A DNA stretch of 64,000 nucleotides, taken from Microdochium bolleyi. Lineage: Eukaryota > Ascomycota > Sordariomycetes > Xylariales > Microdochiaceae. Location: contig KQ964249.1 in NCBI GenBank assembly GCA_001566295.1, positions 2,480,001 to 2,544,000 of the forward strand. Direction: 5' to 3'. Under the pieces are notes generated by a model, which saw only the letters and a list, made by a program, of their open reading frames with translations, was not told the origin of the DNA and searched no databases. Made by a program: the position numbers and the translations under genes. Position 1 is the first letter of the stretch. Every line of letters begins with the position of its first letter. Positions 1 to 11,015 of this stretch are shown in pieces.

Positions 1-2753
1 GTTGCTGAAACGGGCTCTCGCTGCTCGAGACCAAGGACAGAGAATGTTGCCTCAAATATCGGGCCGAGCAGAGGCGAGGGAATGAGCTTCTGTGGATAGT
101 AGAGAAGTGCGTCGATCAGCAGGCGGAAGAAGTCTTCCATGACATCAGGAAACTCTTTGGGCGGAAGGTCGTTCAGGAAACGGAGGACATTGGTGGCCTG
201 CATCTCAAAGAAGGTGTAGATGCTGTCTGTGATGGCCTGGTTGACATGCTCCCTGTCGTCCGAGAACTCCCGGAGGATCGCGCCCGTGACCCAAAGGAAG
301 CAGCCCTGCCGGGTGGTCGCGAAGCCGCTGACGAGTTTGTCCGCCATGTCCTGGAGTAGAGGAGTCATCGCTCCTCTGTGGTAAATAACCATGTATCTCC
401 AGCACTTGCAGACGCGCTCTAGGATTGGGACGAAATCGATAAAGCCGTCGAGGATCTTGGCCAGTACAGGGAACACTTCCTGCCAATACTTGACAGCAGG
501 GTCTTCATCGCCGGCTTCTGTCGGTGGCATAATGACCACAGTCTTCACAAAGCATGTGATGAGTTGTAAGTGGTCGGCCACGGCAAGCTTGCCAGCCTCG
601 TCGCCCGCGTTGTTGGCCTTGGTCATGAGTCTCTGGACGAGCGGATCACAGTACAACTTCAGGAGCTTGTAGATCTCCGACTTCGGCTGCACTGCAACAA
701 GACTTGCCACGCCTTCGGTGACCTCCTCTTGGCTGACTTCAGGGAGCGTGTCAAGCACCTTGTCATAAAACGACTGCACTTGCAGGACTTGCTGACTTAG
801 CAAATGCTTGCAGTCGGCGCAGAAGTATTTCATGGACATAGCTGCAGCGCGGACAACCTCCTTGGAGTCCGTCTCGAACGACGATGCGATGTAGTTGAAC
901 TGAGGCTCCAAGAATTCGGGATGCGCGGCAGTCCACTCAGTGTAGCGACCTAACGCCATGATCGTTGCGAAGCGCAGCTTCTCATGGCTAGGGATTTGAA
1001 CCAGCAGAGGCATGACCTGAGGCAAGACAATGCTCTCATCTTTGTCAACCATACGGCCCATGGCTCGCAGCGAGAACAGCGGGGCTTCCAGCTTCTGCCA
1101 GTGCGGCACGGAGGTGCCGTTGGCCATTGAAGCATACTTCTGAGTCCACAGCTTGATCGAGTCAAGCACCTTCGTGAGGCATTCCGTGACGCCCATGACC
1201 TCGCAGGCATCCTTGAGGGTGTCGCCCATGTGGTGACGGAACTCTCGGAACTTCTCTTCCGCTTCACGATCGCCATCGAAAAGATCCTTCTCGTTGCCAG
1301 ACTCGGACTCGGGGTACTCGAGGTGGCTGAATAAGACATCGACGAGCTTCGCGTAGACATCAAAGAGCTCCGTGCGGGCTTGGATATAGATATCAAGCAC
1401 GATGTACTGCTTCAGCTCATACCAGAAGTCGAAGGTGTATTCGATGACATCCCGCTCTTTGTCTCTGGCGGCACACTCGAGAATGGCCTCGATGATGGGT
1501 CGGAAGTGGGCAGGCTCCCTGGCAATCGCGACGACCCAGGCAATACCGGCATCGGCCAGCAGTCGTGTCAACGACTTGTACGCCTCGGTGTCTTCCTCCT
1601 CGACCACCTTTTGGATTCTTGGCTGTAGTCCGATAATCTTAGGCAGGAGCACCTGGATGGTGTCGATGTTGTCGTCGACATCCCTTGTCTCTCTCACCAT
1701 AGTCGAGAGGCATTCGGCCGCAGCCTGGAAAGAGTTGTCGTTCTCCAGTGCGTGGAAGATCACGTCTAGGAGAGGCGAGCCGACAATGTCGCTAACTGGG
1801 ACCTCGCGCAGCCAGGATGTGATGCATTCCAGAAGTTGTGGGTTTGTAGCCGCAGCAGCTAGTAAGGCATCAGTACTGGTTCCTTTGGACAAGCCCTGTT
1901 GTACTTACGTGAAGACTGAGCATAGTTGATGAGAAGTTGGACAACCTGTGTCGCGTTGTCACCGAGCAATTCGCTTGTCCGCTGGCTCAGCTCCTCTTCC
2001 TATGTGACAACTCGTGTTAGACTGTGCATCTCTCGCTGTCGTCGTACGTGCGCGCTGGAGATCGAGTATCCGGAGGTGGTGTTCCTGCCGTTGTTCCGCT
2101 GTCCACATACTGTCAAAGTGATCTTGCGACCTTCGGTAACTTCTTCGGGAAGAATTCTGAGAAAGTCGAGAATGCATGCGTGACTCTCGACATCGTTGCC
2201 GAGAGAGTTGACCACTACAGGAAGCACATCTTTCCAGTCTCTCATCTGGATTGCCAGAGTGGCTAAGCAGACGCAAAGTTGTACCCGGATCGGCCTCGGC
2301 CCGGAAGCATATTGTTTGAGGAGTGAAAGTATCTGCGTCCGCACTGCCGTGAGTTCGCCAGGTGACACCTGTGTAGACAGGTCGTAGACAATCTGGAGAT
2401 AGCCGGGACAAATGGTCAGTCAATGCTCGTTCAACGACGATCATGTGAGCGGTTGCACCCCACCTTTCCTCTGAGTGTTGTTGCGGCAAACAGCTTCGCC
2501 TCTGCTTCGGCTTGTGACTGCAACACCGATATAGTGATCGTCCAGGCGGCAGTCTGCGTATTGAGAACTCGATTAGTCGCGCATTCTGGAAAGTACGGCG
2601 CCCAACGGACGAGGAGCGACTAACGGATTTCTGGAAGCTTTCGAGGTACTCGTGAGCCCTTTTCTTCTTGTCCGTGTCGCCGCCGCGCATGGTCACCATG
2701 GCCTGGAGGACATCCTCCGGCGTGAAGGCCTGGTGAGAGCCGTTGGCAGCCAT
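1..2753 (-). CDS. MTR10: Importin-beta family nuclear import receptor Mtr10 (transportin-SR type), partial at C-terminus
   Basis: Karyopherin that in yeast returns the SR-like protein Npl3 to the nucleus and takes part in tRNA traffic (family knowledge). I read five exons on the minus strand: 2753-2625, 2553-2464, 2392-2111, 1999-1909 and 1858 to the window edge. All introns are GT-AG and keep phase. The N-terminus (AFTPEDVLQAMVTMRG, then LFAATTLRGK) matches the importin-beta N-terminal HEAT repeats. The long last exon reads as uninterrupted helical HEAT-like protein (for example LLECITSWLREVPV and YFCADCKHLLSQQVLQ). About 817 residues are visible of an expected 950-1000, so the C-terminus lies left of base 1. 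I chose the ATG at 2753 (MAANGSHQAF) because Mtr10 proteins start near there. An in-frame start at 2879 would add 42 low-complexity residues. Confidence 0.88.
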
Positions 2754-3823
2754 GGCGCCTGTATCTGGATCGGATGCGCGAGAGCCGGTGTCTGCGTGCG
2801 GATCGTGAGACGTGGCGGGGTCGGCTGGAGGAGTGGAGGGTCGTCGGGCTGCGCTCGTTCCCCTGAAATCGGCGCTCAAGGTACAAAGATCAACCTAGCC
2901 TGACGGGGCTGATGCGACAGAGCAAAGGGGCTCAGTGAGTCCGGATGACGTGCAGGCCGTGGCGAAACGCTGGCAAGTTGGAAGTGGCAGGTAGAGCGCG
3001 TGATGGCACGGCCTGTTGAAGATGCGATGACGATGCAGTGAGAGCAGTCAAAGGGAAAATTGCATTGTTGGCGGGCGGTCCATCAATCAGATCCACGCTG
3101 CTGGTCGTACGGGGTGATTTGGGCTGGAGGGGTCGTGGAATTGTGGGGAGCTTCTGCCACTCTGGACACCCGCCGCCCGCGCCGCAACTAAGCTGCGACG
3201 TAATCCTGCATCGTCAGGCTTCAACTGACGGAAGGGTTCTCAGTCATAGCCTTGTGGAATTCCTGCTCAAGGTAAACAACAACGATGCACTTGGAAATTT
3301 TAAGAATGTGATGCATAGGCTCTAAACATGGAAGTCAAAATCCGGCTGCCCTTCCTGTGCATAGCTTGTGACTCTTTCCCCCATCGGAGGTTCGCGGGTG
3401 AACGTCCACTCGAGAAGGAAGCCACGCTTATATCGATTAGTGAAAACCCCGATTCAGACTGTGGACAGATTTTTCAAATGTTTATACAGTCTCCAAAATC
3501 CAGTGTGACAGACCTCGAGAGCTTGTTCTCGCTCCTGTTAGCACTCTTTAGCACTCTTGACGAAGGAGAAGGTGCGAGGCTGAGGGAGCTTTACTTAAAG
3601 TGGGTCACCCGTAGCCTTGTCTGAGCTGTGCGCAAACCTTCCTGCAGGAGGCCAACCGCAAGCCGACCCATCAAGACGTTTCGCGATCACACAACCAACC
3701 AGAAAGCCGAGCACATTCCCACCTTCTCGCACCCACAGCGACCGAAAGCCACGCTATTGACAACCGCGTCGAAGCAACTCTCGCCCAATCGAGCCTTTTC
3801 GGCAGCCCGAAACACACATCAAG
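2754..3823. other. Intergenic region, divergent promoter of MTR10 and SmE
   Basis: About 1.07 kb between two divergent starts. Only short ORFs without coding character are present. The right part (about 3640-3820) is a C/A-rich leader typical of fungal 5' UTRs in front of the SmE start. No RNA gene or repeat seen. Confidence 0.6.
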
Positions 3824-4305
3824 ATGACCGGACGCGGAGGCGGTGGGCGCAAGGTCCTGCTCCCGCCCATCAACTTCATCTTCAAGCTCCTCCAGTCGCA
3901 TGCAACGGTCAAGATCTGGCTCTACGAGCAGCTGGCCATTCGAATTGAGGGAAAGATCAGGGTGAGACGGCATTCCCCCCAGCGACTGGCCCGTGGCCGC
4001 AACCGGGAAATGAATGCCTGGTCGAGCCGCCGAAGCGGTTCTAGAAAGAGGCGAACACAAGCTGACACGAAGCCTACACGGACTAGGGGTTTGACGAGTT
4101 CATGAACCTCGTCATTGATGATGCAGTTGAGGTCAAGCAAGTCACAAAGACAAATTCCGAAGAGAAGAGGAGACCGCTAGGTACGCTACTCTAGCCCCGA
4201 CCGAATGACACTCTGCCGCCGCCTTGACGCCTCTGCTGACGACATGAAACAGGTCAAATCTTGCTGAAGGGTGACAACGTCTCTCTGATCCAGGAGGCGG
4301 TATGA
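3824..4305 (+). CDS. SME1: Small nuclear ribonucleoprotein SmE (spliceosomal Sm core)
   Basis: Subunit of the heptameric Sm ring on U1, U2, U4 and U5 snRNAs. Three exons: 3824-3961, 4087-4180 and 4253-4305, giving 94 residues (human SNRPE has 92). The Sm1 motif reads INFIFKLLQSHATVKIWLYE, then RIEGKIRGFDEFMNLVIDDA, and the Sm2 motif is GQILLKGDNVSLIQEA. Donors are gtgaga and gtacgc, and the acceptors end tag and cag. The first intron lies exactly between KIR and GFDEFMN, so phase and family alignment agree. The gene is convergent with the folate enzyme gene about 200 bases downstream. Confidence 0.93.
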
Positions 4306-4505
4306 GACAGGACCACGACGGGATAAGGAACGGTCGAGGAGTAACATAGGCTGGAGCACAAGGATATCATGACGACAAAAGCAACATTTCAGCCAAGTAC
4401 TTGGGACCACTTGGGATCGATCCGTGCAAGATGAGTTTACTCCTAGGATCTCCTTGGGTGGCACGCAGGCGGACGATGGAGGCGATGTAGGCTTTGTATT
4501 CTTGA

Positions 4506-5471
4506 TCACGTCTCAGCACGGGCTCGATCTGCGCTTAGTTTGATCTGACCGTCTCCGAGCAAGAGACCGTCCAGTGGCTGGTCGTGAGGTTCGACAGGCA
4601 CAGCAGGCCCTTGCTTGCCATCCTCTATCGGCATGAGGAATTGCTCTCGCAAGCCCAATGCATATAGCAATACAGCAGCGCGATCACCGCTTGACACCTT
4701 CTTGTCCTCACGCGCCGCAGCCGCCTTGAGAGCATACCGGTGGAGGAAGTAGTCGTAGAACCCCTTGCCGTGACCAAGCCTCCGCACCGCACCCGTGTCC
4801 GGATCCGTGTCGAACGCGACGCCAGGCAAGAGTATAAGATCCAATGGGGCATCCTCAGCCGGGCTGCCCTCGAGCTCACCGATGCTGCGCTGACGCCTGC
4901 CCACCGTCGCGGCGTCGACGCTGGGGATCCCCCACTTGTCCGGCTCCAGAGACTCGTAGTCCTCGATTCCTGCGAGGCTCACCATGTCCATGAGCCTTGA
5001 TGGTCCTTCGCCTGCGGCGAGCCCAGACTTGTGCAGATATGGCACGAAGACCTGTTTACCAGACTGCAGGGCATGACGGACGATCAGGTCGGTCTGGATC
5101 TCGCCGCCCGGCATGGCCAGGTACACTGCTACTCTCTTGGCGTCCATGTACGGCCTGAATGACCTCAGTGAGTTGAACACATTCTGACCTGTTGTTGGCA
5201 CATGAAAATCAGCGTGTTGTTCTTGTGCCGAGTGGTTTCTGCTTCGAGGAATTGGCCCTCCGGTGTTGTCCCAAACGTCTTCCCCAGTCGACGTGTGAGC
5301 ATGTCGACCAGTGCTCCGTACGGTGCATACTTTTCTGATCTGCTCGGGATCAGCAACGCATGTTGTGAGCTTACTCTGCTGAGATATGGACTCATTGGAT
5401 ATGCCCTTGAGTCGCTGCTTCATGAGAGAGCGGAGCTGCGTCTTGGCAGCGTTCAGCGCGGCCGAGTTCAT
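4506..5471 (-). CDS. FAU1: 5-formyltetrahydrofolate cyclo-ligase (methenyl-THF synthetase)
   Basis: ATP-dependent conversion of 5-formyl-THF to 5,10-methenyl-THF in one-carbon metabolism, expected to be cytosolic. Two exons: 5471-5375 and 5188-4506, giving 259 residues, close to the 200-260 usual for the family. Visible motifs are AVYLAMPGGEIQTD, LDLILLPGVAFD and the glycine-rich nucleotide loop LGHGKGFYDYFL near the C-terminal half. The intron donor is gtaagc. The acceptor ends caacag, chosen because it restores the reading frame (QQSQNVFNSLRSF). The ATG at 5471 (MNSAALNAAKTQLR) is preferred over the in-frame non-ATG extension to 5543, because family members begin with this basic helix. The enzyme contains a longer loop than bacterial homologues (EDYESLEPDKWGIPS and the following 20 or so residues). 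Confidence 0.92.
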   Translation of the reverse strand: MNSAALNAAKTQLRSLMKQRLKGISNESISQQSKLTTCVADPEQIRKVCTVRSTGRHAHTSTGEDVWDNTGGPIPRSRNHSAQEQHADFHVPTTGQNVFNSLRSFRPYMDAKRVAVYLAMPGGEIQTDLIVRHALQSGKQVFVPYLHKSGLAAGEGPSRLMDMVSLAGIEDYESLEPDKWGIPSVDAATVGRRQRSIGELEGSPAEDAPLDLILLPGVAFDTDPDTGAVRRLGHGKGFYDYFLHRYALKAAAAREDKKVSSGDRAAVLLYALGLREQFLMPIEDGKQGPAVPVEPHDQPLDGLLLGDGQIKLSADRARAET

Positions 5472-7102
5472 CGAGTCGGTCCTTGCGTCTGTTGTATACA
5501 TCACCGAGGTTGCGGGATTAGGGTGACGTGGCGTGCCGATCAACAGATGACTCTATGGTCTCCCCGGGCGTTTACTTGTTGATCCAGCGCCGAGTTTAGA
5601 TCGGCACTCGAAATCTGCTGATCTGATTTGAGAGCTTTAGGATGGCTTGATGTTTGGAGATGGCTGTATGATGGTGGAGTCTTGGAGACATGAAGTGTCC
5701 AGCGACAGGGCCCGATTCCGGAGTCTGGAGGGTCAGCCCCATAACCAATAAATGTACTCTACAGTAAGAATCTGTCTGCTTTATCAGGTCCGACGTGTGC
5801 TGGCCAACTTGAATAATCTCAGCATTGCCACGATTGCCCGAGCTGCAAATCAGGACCATCCAAGGCGCAGGTCTAGTTGCATAGGGATTTTTGCTTGCCC
5901 CCTATGGCGCCTGAAAGCCTTCCGAACACACCGAGATGCAACTGGCTCGGGACGCGAGTAATGGCGCAACCCTGCGCTTGAGCAATCCATGAGCAAGCAT
6001 GTACATGGAGATATGTCGGTGATGCATGCCCTGCCGTCGGCCGCAGCCTGCAGGAGGCCGCGCAATTTTTATCTTATCCATCTCCAATGCTGCCATCTTA
6101 TCAATCGCCTCTGTCTGCGTGGTTCTGTGTCATCGAGCGCATTTCAGACCGTCATAGACACGGGACCGGGCCAGCCCTGAACATGCCAGTGCTTGCTCTC
6201 GTGGAAATTGATCGACTTAGCTGCTGATGTATACAGACCCAGACTTGCAGTCGTATACATGCGCACCTTTCGATTACTGCGTGGTGGCTGGGCTGCGAAA
6301 TGTCAAGGCTTCACAAGGGACGGGCCGCAGCCTGGATCATCTGCAAGTACCATCTCCCCACTGTCTGACACCGCGGACAGGGAAGACATTCCGTCCCGCC
6401 TTCAGCCGCGCCATCACATCGACCCATCCCTTGGGACCGACATATCCAAGACGCGATTTCGACGGAGTACCTGGTCGTTTGCGAACTGAGCTTGACTCTT
6501 AGAGGCTGTTTATACCTGGCCTTGATCATGATACAGCTCAGACTCCAAAAGGAAGCGACTTGTCAAGCGTTCTCGGGCTGCTCAAGTCATCGTGAGCATC
6601 CCTGTACAAAGCTAGCAAAAGAGGGACCCGGCTCTGTCTCGATCCTGGTCACCACAACCGCCAGCCCCACGAACAGCATCATCATCACTCATACTGCGTC
6701 TGACCCTCGGGCTAAACAGATGCCGACCTGCTCCCTCGAGCTTCAGTACTGTTTGTGGGCAATGCCCAACTTCGCGACGGAACTTCGCTGTCGCAAAATC
6801 AGTTTCTTGAGGTCTAGAATGCGCCTCATCGTTGCCTGCCACAGCAGCCCGGTGCGGTCTGCCCGCTGGCTCTTCTGTAGGCGCAAAGTTACAAGCAACA
6901 TCGACGGTGGTGGTGTCAGTGGTGAGGGTGTTTGCGCTAACAGCCCCTGCCGCCCACCCTGACCCGCTTGTGCATCATCCTGCTTCTTCTTACGCTTGCA
7001 ACCCGTACACTCCAGCCAGATCCCCACGTTGCGCTCGCACTATTACTGGATTTTACCGTCCTCCCATCCCATGAGCTTACCCTTTGACAAGGACCGTCGC
7101 GA
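5472..7102. other. Intergenic region, divergent promoter of FAU1 and the OPT transporter
   Basis: About 1.6 kb with lower GC than the flanking genes. ORFs in it are short and lack codon bias on both strands. The right end must contain the OPT 5' leader. A short uORF that overlaps the OPT start codon is listed separately. Confidence 0.6.
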
Positions 7103-7157
7103 ATGCCGCCTGCTGGTTCGCCTAATCAGGAACATGAGTCCCCAGCCCGTCCCGTAG
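7071..7157 (+). promoter_or_regulatory. Upstream ORF overlapping the OPT transporter start codon
   Basis: An ATG at 7071 opens a 28-codon ORF (begins MSLPFDKDRREC) that ends at TAG 7155-7157, in a different frame and past the OPT ATG at 7103. If it lies in the mature leader, ribosomes starting here would bypass the transporter start. Whether it is transcribed is not visible. Confidence 0.4.
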
Positions 7158-10100
7158 TAGGGCCGCCCCAGCTCGATCGGACCTTCCCAATCCAACGCAT
7201 CCCAAGGACCGCGCACCCCACAGCCTCCACGTCGCAGCACTCGCGGAGCAATGTCCAGGCTCTACATATATCGCTCGCCTCAAGTCCCGACCTCTTGACC
7301 TCGAAGTCCACTCAGCCCTCTGCCGCTGCCGTCCCTCTCGATCTACTGCCACCCCATGCGACCACGGCCTCATCTTCGCGCCGCACAAGCTACGAGCTCG
7401 ACCCTCCCGACTTTGATGACGAATCAGACCACAGCAGCGTAGAGCTCGGTCAGCGGACCGTGAGGAAGAGGATGTCAAAAGCGCCACTGCTGCTCAGGTC
7501 GTCTCCAGGGTTCGGCACCGGTTCTTATGGTGCGGCCCCCATACCACCGGCGACCGACGACCTGGAGGACGACCTCGACCAGGGTAGTGATGGCGTGCCA
7601 CAAGTTCGGAGTCGCCGCTCGAGGCGGCGCAAGTCAATAGGCACGAGTCGATCTCACGGAACTAGCACCTCCTCTCTCAGTCGCAGATTGAGCCTGTCGG
7701 AAGAGATGGGGGGGCCTGCGGTTGCAGGAGGCATCGCAGGACGTTTTGGAACAGACACAGCTCTGGGGGATGACATAGAGGCCCTACCCGATGCCAAATC
7801 TGTGGCCTCGGGTTTGGGCACCGACACGGACTCGGACAGCGACAGTATCCTCCTGGAAGCTGATCCTCCAGACAACTCGCCATACCCCCAGGTCCGAGCT
7901 TCCGTCGCACCAACCGACAACACCACATTGTCCATCAACACACCCCGGATGTGGGTGATGTCAATCTTGTTCTCGATTCTCGGCTCATCCACGAATTTGT
8001 TCTTTTCTTTACGATACCCCAGCGTTGCAATCACGCCAGTCATAGCGTTGCTTCTTGTACATCCTCTCGGTCTTTTGTGGGACTACACGCTCAAGCGTTC
8101 TGACGACCCTCATGAAGAATTCTCAGAAGGTAGTAGAGTAGTGGGACCGGCTTCTGGACATGATTCTGGCCGGACTGGAGCAGAAAGCCTTCGAATCTGG
8201 CTTGCTCAGGGCAGCTGGAATGAGAAGGAGCACACTTGCGTATACGTCAGCAGCAATGTCTCGTTCGGATTCGCGTTCGCCACCGATGTTATTGTCGAGC
8301 AAACGCAGTTCTACAAGCAGGAAGCGACCATCCCGTACCAGCTTCTGCTGACTCTTTCTACCCAAATTCTCGGCTATACTTTTGCCGGCCTGACAAGGCG
8401 CTTCCTGGTCCGGCCGGCCGGTATGATATGGCCTGGCACGTTGATGTCAGCCGCCATGTTCACGACGCTTCACAAGGAGGAGAACAAGCCCGCCAATGGC
8501 TGGACCATGAGCCGGTGGAAGTTCTTCTATGTGGTGTGGCTCTCGGCCTTCTTGTTCTACTTCCTGCCGGGTCTCCTCATGCCAGCATTGAGCTACTTCA
8601 ACGTCATCACCTGGTTCGCACCTGACAACGTTGTTGTTGCGAACCTCTTTGGCGTCGTATCTGGCCTCGGCCTGTTTCCTCTGACGTTCGACTGGGCGCA
8701 AATTGCGTACATCGGCTCTCCACTGTTGACGCCCTTCTGGGCTGCCATGAACGTTGTTGGCGGCTTGGTCTTAGTCATGTGGATAGCCGCACCGATCGCG
8801 TACTATCTCGATGTTTTCAACTCGTCATATATGCCAATGCTATCGGCGTCAGTATTCGATAACACAGGAAAGATCTATGACGTTAGTAGGATTCTTGGAG
8901 AAGGCTTTGTCTTCGATAGGGAGAAGTACTCGAACTACAGTCGAGTGTTCCTGCCGATCACCTATGTCCTCAGCTATGGACTCCAATTTGCTGGACTTGC
9001 CTCGCTGCTCACACACACCGCTTGTTGGCATGGCAGGGACATCTGGACCCAGTGGCAGCGATCGCTGCAAGAAGCGGACGATGGAGGCAAACCTTCTTAT
9101 CAACCCATTGGCAGAGACGCCAACAGCACCTCTCCGAGTATAGCCTCCAATCCTGCCTTGATGCGGAGCAACTCGAACATTGATGGCATCATGGCCCGAG
9201 AGGATGTCCACAATCGCCTTATGAGGAGATACAAAGACGCCCCCATGACCTGGTATCTCCTCACTTTTGTGTCGATGACGGCGGTCGGCATGTTTTTGGT
9301 CGAATAGTAAGTTGCTTCAGGCATCCCGTGCTCCACTCTACACGTCCCCGTCGTGCTTACAGTAAGTTTTAGCTACCCAATTCATCTGCCGTGGTATGGG
9401 CTGCTCCTCGCGCTGGGCATCTGCGCCGTCCTCTTTATACCTATCGGTATTGTCATGGCCGTAACGAACCAGCACAGCAGCATATACCTGATCTGTCAAC
9501 TCATCTGCGGTGCCATCTTCCCGGGCCGGCCAGTTGCGAATATGGTCTTCGTGACATATGGCTACATCTCGTCCGCGCAGGGCATCAAGTTCGCAGCTGA
9601 TCTAAAGCTTGGACACTACATGAAGATCCCACCGCGGATCCTGTTTTTGGTCCAGATGGTCGCGACGATCGTCTCGTCGTTCACCCAGATCTCGGTGCTC
9701 AACTGGATGTTTGCAAACGTCCCCGGCATATGCACACCTTCGGCTATCAATGGCTTCACATGTCCCATCGCTCGTGTTCATTTTAACGGCTCTATCTTGT
9801 GGGGTGTCGTCGGCCCTGCCGAGTTCTTCGGCAGACATGCAACGTACCACCCATTAGTATGGTGCTTTCTCATCGGCGCGATCGCTCCGATCCCGCTTTG
9901 GCTCTATGGCCGCAACAAGAAGACCAGCATCGTACGAAAGATCAACCTGCCCGTGCTCTTTGGCTCACTGAGCTGGATCCCTCCCGCAACAGGGCTGAAC
10001 TTCTCCGTGTGGGCACTGGTCTGCTACGTGTTCAACTACCTCATCAAGAACCGCGCCGCCGGCTGGTGGGCAAAGTACACCATGACCCTGAGCGCCGCCC

Positions 10101-10276
10101 TCGACTCGGGCCTAGCATTTGGCATCGTCGTTGTTTTCTTCGGCTTCATATACCCTGGCTGGATGGACAACTTCAAGTGGTGGGGCACCGAGATCTATAA
10201 GCAGGGCTGCGATTGGCAGGCTTGTGCTTACAGCAAGGTGCCAAATGGGAGCCATTTTGGACCTGATCAGTGGTAG
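7103..10276 (+). CDS. OPT-family oligopeptide transporter with long acidic/Ser-rich N-terminus
   Basis: Proton-coupled plasma-membrane carrier of small peptides (OPT family, S. pombe Isp4-like). Two exons: 7103-9306 and 9373-10276, giving 1,035 residues. The intron (gtaagt to tttag) rebuilds VEYYPIHLPWYGLLLA, a hallmark OPT segment. Other OPT signatures are WNEKEHTCVYVSSNVSFGFA, the YGYISSAQG segment, and the C-terminal PGWMDNFKWWGTEI. About 12-14 hydrophobic segments start near residue 275 (MWVMSILFSILGSSTNLFF). The first 270 residues are hydrophilic, with Ser/Arg-rich blocks and a DTDSDSDS acidic run, longer than in most family members. A stop in frame just upstream (tga at 7083) supports the ATG at 7103. 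Substrate cannot be read from sequence. Confidence 0.9.
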
Positions 10277-11015
10277 AAAGCAATATAGTGCTCATGGTCT
10301 TTTCCTTTTTCGAGGTCATGGTTCGAATGGGACATTTGGACTCTATGTTAGAGAGATGGCGACCACATCACGGGCCATGGAGACATTTGTTGCAAGCATG
10401 TCTAGACGGTCGCTTATATACCAGTGATGACCTCTCGGTCTACCTTGCGACTTGCGTCCGAAGTCCCTCTAAACCGTCTACACATGCTTATGAAGTGATG
10501 GCAATGCTCATTCGTCCGCTTTGATGAGTTCCCTTCGATGACTTGAGAGTATGTGACACCAGCGAGCTACACACGGCCCGAATGGAAGAGGCATGACTGC
10601 AGTCAGGCTACATGGTAAGAACCTTTGCAAATTGACTTCTTGCGGAGAGGACGAAACAATGTGTCATTCTAGATATATGTTGCCCCTCTAGCTCCGATGC
10701 TGATTATATTAGATGACTCCATTCGCCTGACTCTAAACACCGCGGCCATAAATAGTGAATGATATCTCCTGCGCCGGGTACAAGCGCCGCATCAGACAAC
10801 TAACAGAATATTTGTATCGACTGTGTCGCATTGGCAACCAAAAGAAGAACGAATCGATGAACAAAAAATGGATATGCATATGGGCGTAACACAAGAGCCA
10901 GTCCACCAGCTCAACACCTGTCGGAGCTGAATGATGCTCGTAAGGCCGACTCGTAAAGCGTGGTGAAGGCATGGCGCTTTGCACAAGGAAGTGGGAGAAC
11001 TTCCATTTTCGGCTC
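10277..11015. other. Intergenic region between convergent OPT and SLATT genes
   Basis: About 740 bases holding the two 3' ends. AT content is higher than in the genes. No plausible coding ORF, RNA gene or repeat seen. Confidence 0.55.

Noticed and set aside
6492..6962. 156-codon open frame upstream of the OPT gene
   Set aside because: Composition and codon use match the surrounding non-coding DNA. No recognisable domain.
8130..8208. Possible intron inside the first OPT exon (gtagta or gtagtg to ctcag)
   Set aside because: The first donor breaks the frame, and the segment LRIWLAQGSWNEKEH resembles other fungal OPT proteins when kept, so it is treated as coding.
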